In this document: positions 8,101 through 15,270 of the stretch, piece by piece | Layout: each line of letters starts with the position of its first letter | How positions within the stretch are numbered: the first letter of the stretch is position 1 | Source: Bacteroidota bacterium | GTDB lineage: Bacteria > Bacteroidota > Bacteroidia > Sphingobacteriales > Sphingobacteriaceae | Assembly: GCA_025355225.1 (NCBI GenBank) | Contig: JANYAB010000201.1 | Span: forward strand, 1 to 20,457 | Length of the DNA: 20,457 nt | Direction of reading: 5' to 3' | Program-made: the position numbers and the translations under genes | Notes under the pieces: generated by a model | The model's input: the letters and a program-made list of their open reading frames with translations, nothing else | Databases searched by the model: none | What the model was told of the DNA's origin: nothing

Positions 8101-8955
8101 TTACTCCTTTAAACTCTTTACATAAGCAATGGTTACCGGTATTTGTGCGGCGTGGTTAGGACTTTCGTCCTCAATGTAATAATGTTCAATGCCTACATCT
8201 TTTGCTGCTTTGAATACTCCGGGTAAATCTACTTGTCCTGTTCCTAAAGCCACATCGTTTACTTGCGGTGTACCACCAGTCAGGTCGTTGGCAACGCCTT
8301 TACGGATGTCTTTCAGATGCATCATTTTCCAGCGGCCCTTGTATTTATACAGTAGTTTGGCCGGGTCGGCACCTCCATGGAAAGCCCAAAGCACATCCAT
8401 TTCAAATGAAACATATTTAGGGTCGGTATTTTTAGCAATGTAATCGAACAGTGTACCATCTTCATATTCGCCAAATTCATAACCATGATTGTGATAGCAC
8501 AAGGTAATACCATTATCTTTTAGGATTTTACCTACCCGGTTGAAATCATCCACCGCTTTTTTAGCATCATCAATAGTAAATGTTTTGCCATGTGGTATCC
8601 AGGCCACCATTACATATTTAACGTCCCAGAATTTCGCCTGGCGCACTACTTCCTCGGGATTTTTAGTGATCGATCCATAATCCGCACCAATGGATGTCAT
8701 TTTGATGCCCCGCTCTGCCAGCAGTTTCTTAAATTCTTCGGGAGTTGAATTTTTGGGGTTCGGGCCTTCCATTTCCGTTATCCCCAGGGCTTTAATGGTA
8801 TCTAACGTTGCCACCACACTTATCGGAAAACTGTTACGATAAGTATAAGCCTGTACGCCTATAGGATGAGTAAAAAGTGGTTTGCCGGATTGTGCAAAAC
8901 TATTACTCAGCGAAATAATTAACAACAAACAAAAACTGAAAGATGATTTTTTCAT
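8101..8955 (-). CDS. Exported sugar phosphate isomerase/epimerase-like TIM-barrel protein
   Basis: 284 residues with a signal peptide (MKKSSFSFCLLLIISLSNSFA, cleavage near 21). The remainder is an AP-endonuclease-2/xylose-isomerase-like TIM barrel: GVQAYTYRNSFP (33-44), LGITEMEG (57-64), LAERGIKMTSIGADYG (79-94), LCYHNHGYEFGEYEDG (152-167), VSFEMDVLWAFHGGADP (182-198), RWKMMHLKDIRKG (208-220) and HYYIEDESP (258-266). Candidate metal or catalytic residues are His155/His157, Asp187, His213 and Glu262/Glu264, in the positions used by this superfamily, so the site appears intact. Exported members are common in Bacteroidota, and some relatives act on keto-sugars or inositols; the substrate here is unknown. 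It is transcribed towards the lectin/permease operon and does not belong to it. No clear promoter consensus was found upstream. Confidence 0.92.
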   Translation of the reverse strand: MKKSSFSFCLLLIISLSNSFAQSGKPLFTHPIGVQAYTYRNSFPISVVATLDTIKALGITEMEGPNPKNSTPEEFKKLLAERGIKMTSIGADYGSITKNPEEVVRQAKFWDVKYVMVAWIPHGKTFTIDDAKKAVDDFNRVGKILKDNGITLCYHNHGYEFGEYEDGTLFDYIAKNTDPKYVSFEMDVLWAFHGGADPAKLLYKYKGRWKMMHLKDIRKGVANDLTGGTPQVNDVALGTGQVDLPGVFKAAKDVGIEHYYIEDESPNHAAQIPVTIAYVKSLKE

Positions 8956-9088
8956 GGTTAAAAGGTTATGTCGCGTAAGATACTATTATTTGATAAAATA
9001 ACATTTTTTACACTTTGCATAAATTAAAAAAGTAGTTACATTTATATATAAAATGTCAGAAAATGTTGGATTATTAAAATAAAATATC

Positions 9089-9415
9089 ATGGCAGATTAT
9101 ACAGAATGCCCGACAGGAAAATGTACCTTAAGGGTGGCTTTTTATAAGGAAGCACCAAAAGAGCCAAAAGATGAGGAAATGGTCACAGTTTACTATGCTG
9201 AGCCAAATGATAAAGATAAATGTGCAAGTCCATGCCGCTGTGTGGTAATAGCTAAGCACATTACTATTGATGATGATGCCGGAAGAAAGGTGATTAAAGA
9301 GGAAATTTATGAATCCCAGGCGCTAAACATAAAGACCCAGAAGATGAAACATCCAAAAAAGAAAAATGAAAAGGATAAAGATTTTTGGGAGATAGAAGCT
9401 GTTTGTATAAAATAA
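9089..9415 (+). CDS. Small Lys- and Cys-containing hypothetical protein
   Basis: 108 residues, not recognised. There is no signal peptide or membrane segment, so it is presumably cytoplasmic. It contains six cysteines: one pair near the N-terminus (CPTGKC), a cluster in the middle (DKCASPCRC, about 48-56) and one close to the C-terminus (EAVCIK). The spacing could suit a metal site or disulphides, but no known motif was identified. The remainder is strongly charged, with a Lys-rich stretch HPKKKNEKDKD at about 89-99. A hydrophobic strand-like segment (TLRVAFY) follows the first cysteine pair. It stands alone between a divergent isomerase gene and purF, with 252 bases before purF, so it is probably its own transcription unit. 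Its ATG lies in an AT-rich leader. Codon use and the absence of internal stops support a real gene, but homology would be needed for certainty. Confidence 0.65.
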   Translation: MADYTECPTGKCTLRVAFYKEAPKEPKDEEMVTVYYAEPNDKDKCASPCRCVVIAKHITIDDDAGRKVIKEEIYESQALNIKTQKMKHPKKKNEKDKDFWEIEAVCIK

Positions 9416-9667
9416 TGAGTACGATAACGAAGCATTGTAAAATGTTTGCTACGACTTAAAAAAGCTTAAATAAAGGATTGGTTTCTCATTTTCTCCAGCC
9501 AGAGGTCAAACTCACCAAGAGTTGTGTCTTTACAAAAAGGGACTATTAACTAAATCCGCTCTCACCAATTATGTGGCAATTAAATGTGAATATTAATGCA
9601 GTTTAATGACAATGTAAATTTAAAGTTCCAACATTAAAATTGTACTTTTGCGTCCTCATTACAGAGC
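9416..9667. other. 252-base spacer before purF
   Basis: No convincing gene is seen. Its last 50 bases hold the purF promoter. On the minus strand a short open stretch (9466-9549, 27 codons, no ATG) reads like protein but is too short to call. The remainder is AT-rich without clear repeats. Confidence 0.6.
9619..9650 (+). promoter_or_regulatory. Promoter of purF (Bacteroidota consensus)
   Basis: TACTTTTG at 9643-9650 matches the -7 consensus TAnnTTTG fully. TTTA at 9619-9622, 20 bases upstream, is one base from the -33 TTTG box. Transcription would start near 9656, leaving a leader of only about 12 bases before the ATG at 9668, with no room for a riboswitch or a normal Shine-Dalgarno site. 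Confidence 0.65.
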
Positions 9668-11575
9668 ATGAGTGATCAGATTAAACATGAATGCGGTGTG
9701 GCATTTATCCGTCTTTTAAAGCCACTTTCTTTTTATCAAAAAAAATATGGCACTGCGCTGTATGGCATAAACAAGCTTTATCTTTTAATGGAAAAACAAC
9801 ATAACCGGGGCCAGGATGGCGCGGGGGTTGCTACCATTAAACTGGATATCGAGCCCGGCAAACGCTACATTAGCAGGCACCGTTCAATGGCTTCAAACGC
9901 CGTTGCAGACATATTTGAGTACATTCAGAAAAAGTTTGCCGACATACAAAAGGAACAGCCCGAAAAAATGGCCGATGCCGAATGGCTCAAGCAAAACGTG
10001 AGCTTTACCGGCGAAGTTTTATTGGGCCATCTTCGTTATGGGACCCATGGTAAGAACAGCATCGAGAATTGTCATCCCTTTTTGAGGCAGAATAACTGGC
10101 AAACGCGTAACCTGGTTATTGCCGGTAACTTCAACATGACCAATGTTGACGAACTGTTGCAGCAACTATATGATCTTGGCCAGCACCCCAAGGAAAAGGC
10201 CGATACCATCACTGTTCTCGAAAAGATAGGCCACTTCCTGGATACCGAGAACCAAGGCCTTTTTGACCAGTATAAAAGGGAAGGACTTGACAACAACATG
10301 GAGATCAGCAAGCTGATTGCCAATGATATGGATGTGGCGAAAATATTACGTAAATCGGCCAAAAGCTGGGATGGCGGATATACTATTGCCGGCATCATTG
10401 GGCATGGCGATGCATTCGTGATGCGCGATCCTGTTGGTATAAGACCTGCATTTTATTATTATAACGACGAAATAGTGGTTGCGGCATCAGAACGGCCGGC
10501 TATTCAAACGGCGTTTAATATTCCAATCGAAGATATTAAAGAGATCAGGCCCGGGCATGCTTTGATTGTAAAAAAGAGCGGCAAGATCACCGAAGAAATG
10601 TTCAGCGAACCGCTGGAGAAAAAATCATGTTCCTTTGAACGTATTTATTTTTCGCGGGGAAGCGATGCGGACATTTATCGCGAACGCAAGCAATTAGGCA
10701 GGTTGCTTTGCCCACAGATATTGGAAGCTGTGGATAATGAGATAAAGAATACAGTCTTTTTGTATATCCCTAACACCGCCGAAGTAGCCTTTTATGGCAT
10801 GGTGGAGGGTATTCACAAGTATATTAAAAAGTATCAGTGTGATAAACTGCTGAACAGGGACGATAAAATAAGCGATGAGGAATTAGCAGAAGTATTGTCG
10901 CTGGCGCCGAGAGTTGAAAAAATCGCAATAAAGGATGTTAAGCTTCGTACGTTTATTACGCAGGATGCCGACCGCAGCGAAATGGTGGCCCACGTTTATG
11001 ATACTACTTACGGGCTCATCAATAAAGACGCCGATACCCTGGTGGTATTGGATGACTCCATAGTGCGCGGTACAACGCTGAAAGAAAGCATATTGAAAAT
11101 ATTGGATCGTCTGGGACCGAAAAGGATAGTAGTTGTTTCATCTGCCCCACAGATACGTTTCCCGGATTGTTATGGTATCGATATGTCGCGGATGGGCGAA
11201 TTTGTGGCCTTCGAAGCAGCAATAAGCCTGTTAAATGAAATGAAGCGGGAGGATATCATCCTGGATGTTTATAAAAAATGTATGGATAGCTCTGAATTGC
11301 CAAAGGAAGATGTAGAAAACTACGTAAAGGCTATTTACGAACAATTTACCGATCAGCAAATATCCGACCGCATAGCCCAAATCATTACACCAAAGGATAT
11401 AAAGTGCGACGTAACCGTTATCTATCAAACACTCGAAAATCTGCACAAGGCATGCCCGGACCATACGGGCGACTGGTATTTTTCGGGTAATTTCCCCACT
11501 CCCGGTGGTAACAAAGTAGTTAATCGCGCTTTTGTAAACTGGATGGAAGGGAAGAATCAAAGAGGGTATTTGTAA
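9668..11575 (+). CDS. purF: Amidophosphoribosyltransferase, long Bacteroidota form
   Basis: 635 residues, against about 500 in E. coli or B. subtilis PurF. It catalyses the first step of purine synthesis: PRPP plus glutamine to 5-phosphoribosylamine. The N-terminal class II glutaminase domain has HECGVAF with Cys9 as likely Ntn nucleophile, then QHNRGQDGAGVAT (about 44-56), LLGHLRYGTHG (about 118-128) and AGNFNMTNVDEL. The fold continues through GGYTIAGIIGHGDAFVMRDPVGIRPAFYYY. The phosphoribosyltransferase half shows CSFERIYFSRGSD, LRTFITQDADR and the PRPP loop VVLDDSIVRGTT (about 459-470), followed by SSAPQIRFPDCYGIDM. Extra length comes from longer N-terminal and inter-strand segments (such as KYIKKYQCDKLLNRDDKISD) and a longer C-terminus. 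The usual IPETS-type segment reads IPNTAEVAF. Many Bacteroidota carry two PurF-like proteins and this looks like the longer one; whether it is the main PurF cannot be told here. It is preceded by a strong promoter match and followed by an inverted repeat. Confidence 0.9.
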   Translation: MSDQIKHECGVAFIRLLKPLSFYQKKYGTALYGINKLYLLMEKQHNRGQDGAGVATIKLDIEPGKRYISRHRSMASNAVADIFEYIQKKFADIQKEQPEKMADAEWLKQNVSFTGEVLLGHLRYGTHGKNSIENCHPFLRQNNWQTRNLVIAGNFNMTNVDELLQQLYDLGQHPKEKADTITVLEKIGHFLDTENQGLFDQYKREGLDNNMEISKLIANDMDVAKILRKSAKSWDGGYTIAGIIGHGDAFVMRDPVGIRPAFYYYNDEIVVAASERPAIQTAFNIPIEDIKEIRPGHALIVKKSGKITEEMFSEPLEKKSCSFERIYFSRGSDADIYRERKQLGRLLCPQILEAVDNEIKNTVFLYIPNTAEVAFYGMVEGIHKYIKKYQCDKLLNRDDKISDEELAEVLSLAPRVEKIAIKDVKLRTFITQDADRSEMVAHVYDTTYGLINKDADTLVVLDDSIVRGTTLKESILKILDRLGPKRIVVVSSAPQIRFPDCYGIDMSRMGEFVAFEAAISLLNEMKREDIILDVYKKCMDSSELPKEDVENYVKAIYEQFTDQQISDRIAQIITPKDIKCDVTVIYQTLENLHKACPDHTGDWYFSGNFPTPGGNKVVNRAFVNWMEGKNQRGYL

Positions 11576-11620
11576 GTCGGGCTTCTTAACCGCCAGAAGA
11601 GAGATTTCATTTGGGTATTG

Positions 11621-11700
11621 AATATCGAACACTGAATTTTGAATGATGAATAATGAGTAAAACTTCGACGTTCGATATTCAAAATTCAGTGTTCGATATT
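11621..11700. repeat. Perfect 24-bp inverted repeat, REP-like, after purF
   Basis: The arm at 11621-11644 is the exact reverse complement of 11677-11700, with a 32-base loop. The 10-mer GTTCGATATT occurs at 11670-11679 and 11691-11700, and its complement at 11621-11630. It lies between the convergent purF and DUF1569 genes, so it could stop transcription in both directions, though there is no U-tract directly after either arm. Confidence 0.9.
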
Positions 11701-11735
11701 AACGATAATAATCCTTTCTTCTTTCCTTATCCGTG

Positions 11736-12182
11736 TTAAACACCAAATTGTCTTAAATGATGATCCAGGTGTTTAACCTGTAGGATATCCCATTCATCAA
11801 TAGTTAATGGGCCAAAAAAAGGGTGTGGTTTTTTTGTAACGATGCCGGGTCCTGCAACAAATCTATTTATCAATTCTGTTAAAGCCCGTTTTTCGGTATT
11901 AAAATCTCTTTCGCCGGTAATTTTCGCCTCTTTAAAAGTTGGTAGGTTTCGTTTGAAAGGTTGACTGCCTGTCAATTGTTTCCTGGCAATACGACCGAAC
12001 AATATGCCCATCAGGCTACGCTTAAGCTCTAACTCATTAACTGCAATTTTAATCGGTGCCTGGCAATGAGTCAACATTTGAGATACATTCATTTTACCCC
12101 ATAAGGCCTGCGAAGCTGGCGATAGCTTGTCTATCCGCTGAATAAATTCAGCATTATCTTTTGCGTTGAATATACTTTTCAT
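11736..12182 (-). CDS. DUF1569 family protein (DinB-like fold)
   Basis: 148 residues, the normal length for DUF1569, a family of small cytoplasmic helical proteins related to DinB/YfiT metal-binding four-helix bundles. Visible hallmarks are W..MNVSQMLTHCQAPIK (about 28-43), the helix carrying the first His, and the C-terminal DEWDILQVKHLDHHLRQFGV (about 129-148), rich in His where the other metal ligands are expected. The middle shows LFGRIARKQLTG and a loop with the family-typical G.FN-like segment GERDFNTEKRAL. No signal peptide or TM segment is present. The biochemical role is unknown for the family. It is downstream of the LysE gene on the same strand with an 81-base gap, so it may be a separate unit. 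A small 7-bp-arm palindrome (12196-12215) sits just before its start. Confidence 0.85.
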   Translation of the reverse strand: MKSIFNAKDNAEFIQRIDKLSPASQALWGKMNVSQMLTHCQAPIKIAVNELELKRSLMGILFGRIARKQLTGSQPFKRNLPTFKEAKITGERDFNTEKRALTELINRFVAGPGIVTKKPHPFFGPLTIDEWDILQVKHLDHHLRQFGV

Positions 12183-12195
12183 GACAGGATTTAAT

Positions 12196-12215
12196 ATTGA
12201 TTAAATATAATCAAT
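12196..12215. repeat. Small AT-rich palindrome upstream of the DUF1569 gene
   Basis: ATTGATT (12196-12202) and AATCAAT (12209-12215) are reverse complements separated by six bases, 13 bases upstream of the ATG at 12182. It could be an operator, but AT-rich palindromes of this length also occur by chance. Confidence 0.3.
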
Positions 12216-12263
12216 TAAATTACCCTAACTCAAAACTCATGACTTAAGGCTCAGAACTTAACA

Positions 12264-12917
12264 CTACGCGCCTGGCGGTGAAAAAATAAAATGCGTGACC
12301 AGTTTGTCCAACAGGATCAGCGATGCAATAATGAGGGCAATGCCTGCTACCTCGTTAAGACGGTGAACAAGTTTTACAGATATGCGATCGCGTAGTTTAT
12401 TTGCATAAAAAGCTTTGGTGGTGTCGAGCCCGAACTGCACGACAAGGATGGTCAAAAACATAATGGCTAACTTAAGCGACCGGTTTGGAACGCCCTGGTG
12501 GTAAATTGTGCTTGCTGTTCCAATCACCGTGATCCAATGGAAAAGGATTGTTGGATTAAATACGCACATCAGGAAGCCCTTTAAAACGTAGCCGGCACGA
12601 TTGAGCCCCGTGGGCACCTCATTATTATAATTTATGGCCGCTTTTTTGAAAATATAATAAACGCCGATAGTAAATAGTATAATACTTCCGATTGTCCCCG
12701 CTACGGTTTTGTCGTGAGCCGAAATGTCAAAATACTGCGATCCGAATAATATGGAACCCACAAATACCACATCGCACGAAACCACACCCAAAGCCATGGC
12801 CACACCGGCATGAAAACCCTTTTCAATGCTGGTTTTAATTAACGCAAAAAAAACCGGGCCGGTTAAAAACGAGAGTACTAATCCAATCCCAATTCCCGAT
12901 ATAATAGCTTCTATCAT
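12264..12917 (-). CDS. LysE family translocator
   Basis: 217 residues, the standard length. LysE/RhtB proteins are inner-membrane exporters of amino acids or related small molecules. The N-terminus ISGIGIGLVLSFLTGPVFFALIKTSIEKG (about 6-34) carries the family's GP signature in the first TM segment, followed by GFHAGVAMALGVVSCDVVFVG (about 34-54). Further TM segments are IGSIILFTIGVYYIF (about 76-90), VLKGFLMCVFNPTILFHWITVIG (about 111-133, with the conserved NP), LAIMFLTILVVQFGLDTTKAF and VAGIALIIASLILLDKL near the end, giving about six. The substrate cannot be predicted. A promoter-like match lies at 12959-12989. It is divergent from the FHS permease gene. Confidence 0.92.
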   Translation of the reverse strand: MIEAIISGIGIGLVLSFLTGPVFFALIKTSIEKGFHAGVAMALGVVSCDVVFVGSILFGSQYFDISAHDKTVAGTIGSIILFTIGVYYIFKKAAINYNNEVPTGLNRAGYVLKGFLMCVFNPTILFHWITVIGTASTIYHQGVPNRSLKLAIMFLTILVVQFGLDTTKAFYANKLRDRISVKLVHRLNEVAGIALIIASLILLDKLVTHFIFSPPGA

Positions 12918-12958
12918 TAAATTGTAGGCTTAGGTTTAATTTGAATTATGCGAATATG

Positions 12959-12989
12959 CAATTTTATCTGTAAACCTACCAAACTCAAA
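12959..12989 (-). promoter_or_regulatory. Candidate promoter for the LysE-family gene
   Basis: On the minus strand TTTG (12986-12989) is followed after 19 bases by TAAAATTG (12959-12966), one mismatch from TAnnTTTG. It lies 41 bases upstream of the ATG at 12917. This is a consensus match only. Confidence 0.45.
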
Positions 12990-13083
12990 ATTGTGATTTA
13001 TTAATTTAAAAAATACCTGTAATTATAAAAAAATAATTTATGTTAGTGTTTTATAAACCCCTTCAGTGTAACCTAAATTAGAA

Positions 13084-14694
13084 ATGGAACAAAACAACTC
13101 AAAAAGTTATGGCACGGCGTTGTACACTATCATCACCGTATTTTTCTTCTGGGGCTTTTTAGCCGCATCCAATGGAATTTTTATACCCTTTTGCAAAGCA
13201 CACTTCAGCTTAACCCAGTTCGAGTCCCAATTGATAGATTTTACGTTTTACGGAGGATATTTTATAGGGTCACTTGGGTTGTATTTTGCCTCGCAGATAA
13301 CAAAGGTTGATATCCTGAATAAATTAGGTTATAAAAACGGTATTATTTATGGTTTGGTTTTGTCAGCAATAGGTGCGCTATTAATGGTCCCAGCGGTAAA
13401 TTCAGGCTCATTTGGGTTGATTTTAGGAGCCTTTTTTGTAATAGCATTAGGATTTTCATTGCAGCAAACTGCCGCCAATCCATTTGTAATCGCGCTTGGA
13501 ACTCCTGAAACCGGAGCAAATAGATTAAATCTTGCAGGAGGTGTAAATAACTTTGGTACTTTATTGGGACCGGTTATTGTAAGTATTGTATTGTTTGGCA
13601 GCGCAAGCAAATTGATTCCTGCCGCTGATGTTAAAATAACGTCTGTTAACAACCTGTATTTTATTTTAGCTGGTTTATACATCGCTGTAGCTATATTTTT
13701 CTGGGTATCAAATTTGCCTAAGGTTACCAGTGATGAAAAGATTGAGGCGAGTCATAAAACGAACTTGCCTTTGTTTGTCATATTTATTGCCTTTTGCCTG
13801 GTGTTAGCCGCAGGGCCCTTAAGTGACTTTACTCATGTGGCTAAATCTTATTACGTTTATGCTTCGTTAGCTATAATCCTTGTAACATTAATCGTATCAT
13901 TATCAGCCTCCAGTAAAAGCAACGAAGGATGGGGAGCGATGCACTACCCACAATTAATTTATGGCATGATAGCCATATTTACTTATGTAGGTGTTGAGGT
14001 AACTATTCAAAGTAACATGGGAGCATTGCTGAAAACACCTGAGTTTGGAGGGTATAGCGCCGGGGAAATTGCTCCTTATATTTCCTTATACTGGGGGAGC
14101 TTAATGATAGGCCGGTGGACAGGTGCAATTGCCGTTTTTAATGTATCGAAAGCGATCAAAAATTTGCTTACCATCGTTGTTCCTTTATTTGCATTCGGCA
14201 TTGTCTTGTTGGTAAACTACATGAGCGGTAAAGATGTTAGCAATTTATATATCTATGTAATATGCGTTGCCGTGCTGATCGTTGGCTTTTATGTTGGTCA
14301 GCAAAAACCAGTTCGCACGTTAACTATATTTGGAATGTTAGGCGTATTGGCAATGGTAGTTGGTTTACTAACTACAGGCCGTGTCGGGCTATTTGCATTC
14401 ATTAGCGGTGGTTTGTGCTGCTCAATTATGTGGCCTTCAATTTTTGCTTTAGCTATAGCCGGTTTGGGCAAATACACCAGCCAGGGTGCAGCCTTCTTAA
14501 TTATGATGATCCTGGGAGGTTCAATTATTCCACCAGTACAAGGAATATTAGCTGATACAAGTGGCATTCACTTGTCTTATGTTGTTCCTGTAATTGGCTT
14601 TGCTTACCTGGCATTCTTTGCATGGAAAGCAGGTTTCGAATTAAAGAAACAAGGTATTGATGTTGATAACATGGAAGCTTCCGGAGGACATTGA
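13084..14694 (+). CDS. FHS-family sugar MFS transporter (FucP-like)
   Basis: 536 residues, longer than the ~430 of E. coli FucP. The family imports sugars such as L-fucose, glucose or galactose by proton symport. The N-terminus TIITVFFFWGFLAASNGIFIPFCKAHFSLTQFESQLIDFTFYGGYFIGSL is a clear FHS signature. Then come GFSLQQTAANPFVIALGTPETGANRLNLAGGVNNFGTLLGP (about 120-160), including the family's QTAANPF and RLNL..G.NN.G segments, and in the second half TYVGVEVTIQSNMGALL (about 299-315), SLYWGSLMIGRWTG and GLCCSIMWPSIFALAIAGLGKYTSQGAAFLIM. The extra length is in additional hydrophobic segments in the middle and second half, so 14 rather than 12 TM segments are possible. The substrate is not determined. 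It stands alone; no convincing promoter match was found in the 166-base spacer shared with the divergent LysE gene. Confidence 0.93.
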   Translation: MEQNNSKSYGTALYTIITVFFFWGFLAASNGIFIPFCKAHFSLTQFESQLIDFTFYGGYFIGSLGLYFASQITKVDILNKLGYKNGIIYGLVLSAIGALLMVPAVNSGSFGLILGAFFVIALGFSLQQTAANPFVIALGTPETGANRLNLAGGVNNFGTLLGPVIVSIVLFGSASKLIPAADVKITSVNNLYFILAGLYIAVAIFFWVSNLPKVTSDEKIEASHKTNLPLFVIFIAFCLVLAAGPLSDFTHVAKSYYVYASLAIILVTLIVSLSASSKSNEGWGAMHYPQLIYGMIAIFTYVGVEVTIQSNMGALLKTPEFGGYSAGEIAPYISLYWGSLMIGRWTGAIAVFNVSKAIKNLLTIVVPLFAFGIVLLVNYMSGKDVSNLYIYVICVAVLIVGFYVGQQKPVRTLTIFGMLGVLAMVVGLLTTGRVGLFAFISGGLCCSIMWPSIFALAIAGLGKYTSQGAAFLIMMILGGSIIPPVQGILADTSGIHLSYVVPVIGFAYLAFFAWKAGFELKKQGIDVDNMEASGGH

Positions 14695-14703
14695 TTTTAT
14701 TCT

Positions 14704-14788
14704 GTCATTTGTCAGTAGTCATTAGTTAGTTACCTGATTATGTAAAACTGACCTATGGCTAATGGCCAATGACTACTTAACAAATGAC
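14704..14788. repeat. Imperfect 20/21-bp inverted repeat covering the dCMP deaminase start codon
   Basis: 14704-14723 pairs with 14768-14788 over their whole length apart from one mismatch and one extra base. The intervening 44 bases contain smaller complementary pieces (CATTAG / CTAATG). The right arm includes the ATG at 14784-14786, so in the transcript the start codon would lie in a stem. It may also end transcription of the upstream FHS gene, but there is no U-run after the right arm. Confidence 0.8.
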
Positions 14789-15236
14789 CAAACTAAGTTT
14801 CGATCATATTTTTATGAACCTGGCAACCGACCTGTCCAAGCGCTCACACTGCGTTAAGGCGCAGGTCGGTGCGGTTTTAGCCAAAGACACACGGATTGTA
14901 TCTATTGGATACAACGGGCCGCCCGCTGGCACCCACAACTGCGATGAAGAGTGGCCAGAAACCGGCTGTCCGCGGGATGCGCGGGGAAGTTGTTCGCTGG
15001 CCTTGCACGCCGAAGAAAATGCCATATTGTACGCCGTAAAAAATGGGTCGAACCTTGAGGGGGCAACCTTGTACACCACGTTGTCGCCATGCTTGCCCTG
15101 TGCGCGGCTGATATTTTCGGCAGGTATAAAACAGGTTTTTTTCCTTGGATCATATGCTGAATATAAAGGCTTACCCAGCGACGAAGGCGTTGATTTTTTA
15201 AACAGGTTTGGGGTTAAAGCGGAGAAATTCGTATAA
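14784..15236 (+). CDS. Deoxycytidylate deaminase (dCMP deaminase, ComEB-like)
   Basis: 150 residues, usual for the family. It deaminates dCMP to dUMP, feeding thymidylate synthesis, in the cytoplasm. The zinc site is complete: HAEENA (His75, catalytic Glu77) and PCLPCA (Cys103, Cys106). The family's N-terminal SFDHIFMNLATDLSKRSHC and VGAVLAKDTRIVSIGYNGPPAGTHNCDE (about 28-55) are also present, as is the second metal/structural Cys-rich loop ETGCPRDARGSC (about 59-70). ATG 14784 is chosen because the start MTKLSFDHIFM matches the family's N-terminus; the next Met is at residue 11. The start codon lies inside an inverted repeat. It is convergent with the CMP kinase gene, 34 bases apart, so two pyrimidine-monophosphate enzymes are neighbours without being an operon. 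Confidence 0.93.
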   Translation: MTKLSFDHIFMNLATDLSKRSHCVKAQVGAVLAKDTRIVSIGYNGPPAGTHNCDEEWPETGCPRDARGSCSLALHAEENAILYAVKNGSNLEGATLYTTLSPCLPCARLIFSAGIKQVFFLGSYAEYKGLPSDEGVDFLNRFGVKAEKFV

Positions 15237-15270
15237 ATTGATAGTCAACTGCGAAATCATTTAAATCAGG

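Noticed and set aside
8989..9017. TTTG followed by TACACTTTG upstream of the gene at 9089
   Set aside because: The -7 part has three bases between TA and TTTG and the spacing to the -33 box is only 16, so it does not fit the consensus well.
9466..9549. Minus-strand open stretch of 27 codons reading like a protein C-terminus (KDTTLGEFDLWLEKMRN)
   Set aside because: No start codon and too short. It could be the remnant of a decayed gene, but nothing else of such a gene is visible.
12221..12262. Degenerate CTCAAAACT / CTCAGAACTT direct repeats before the LysE stop
   Set aside because: Too short and imperfect to support a repeat call from one copy pair.
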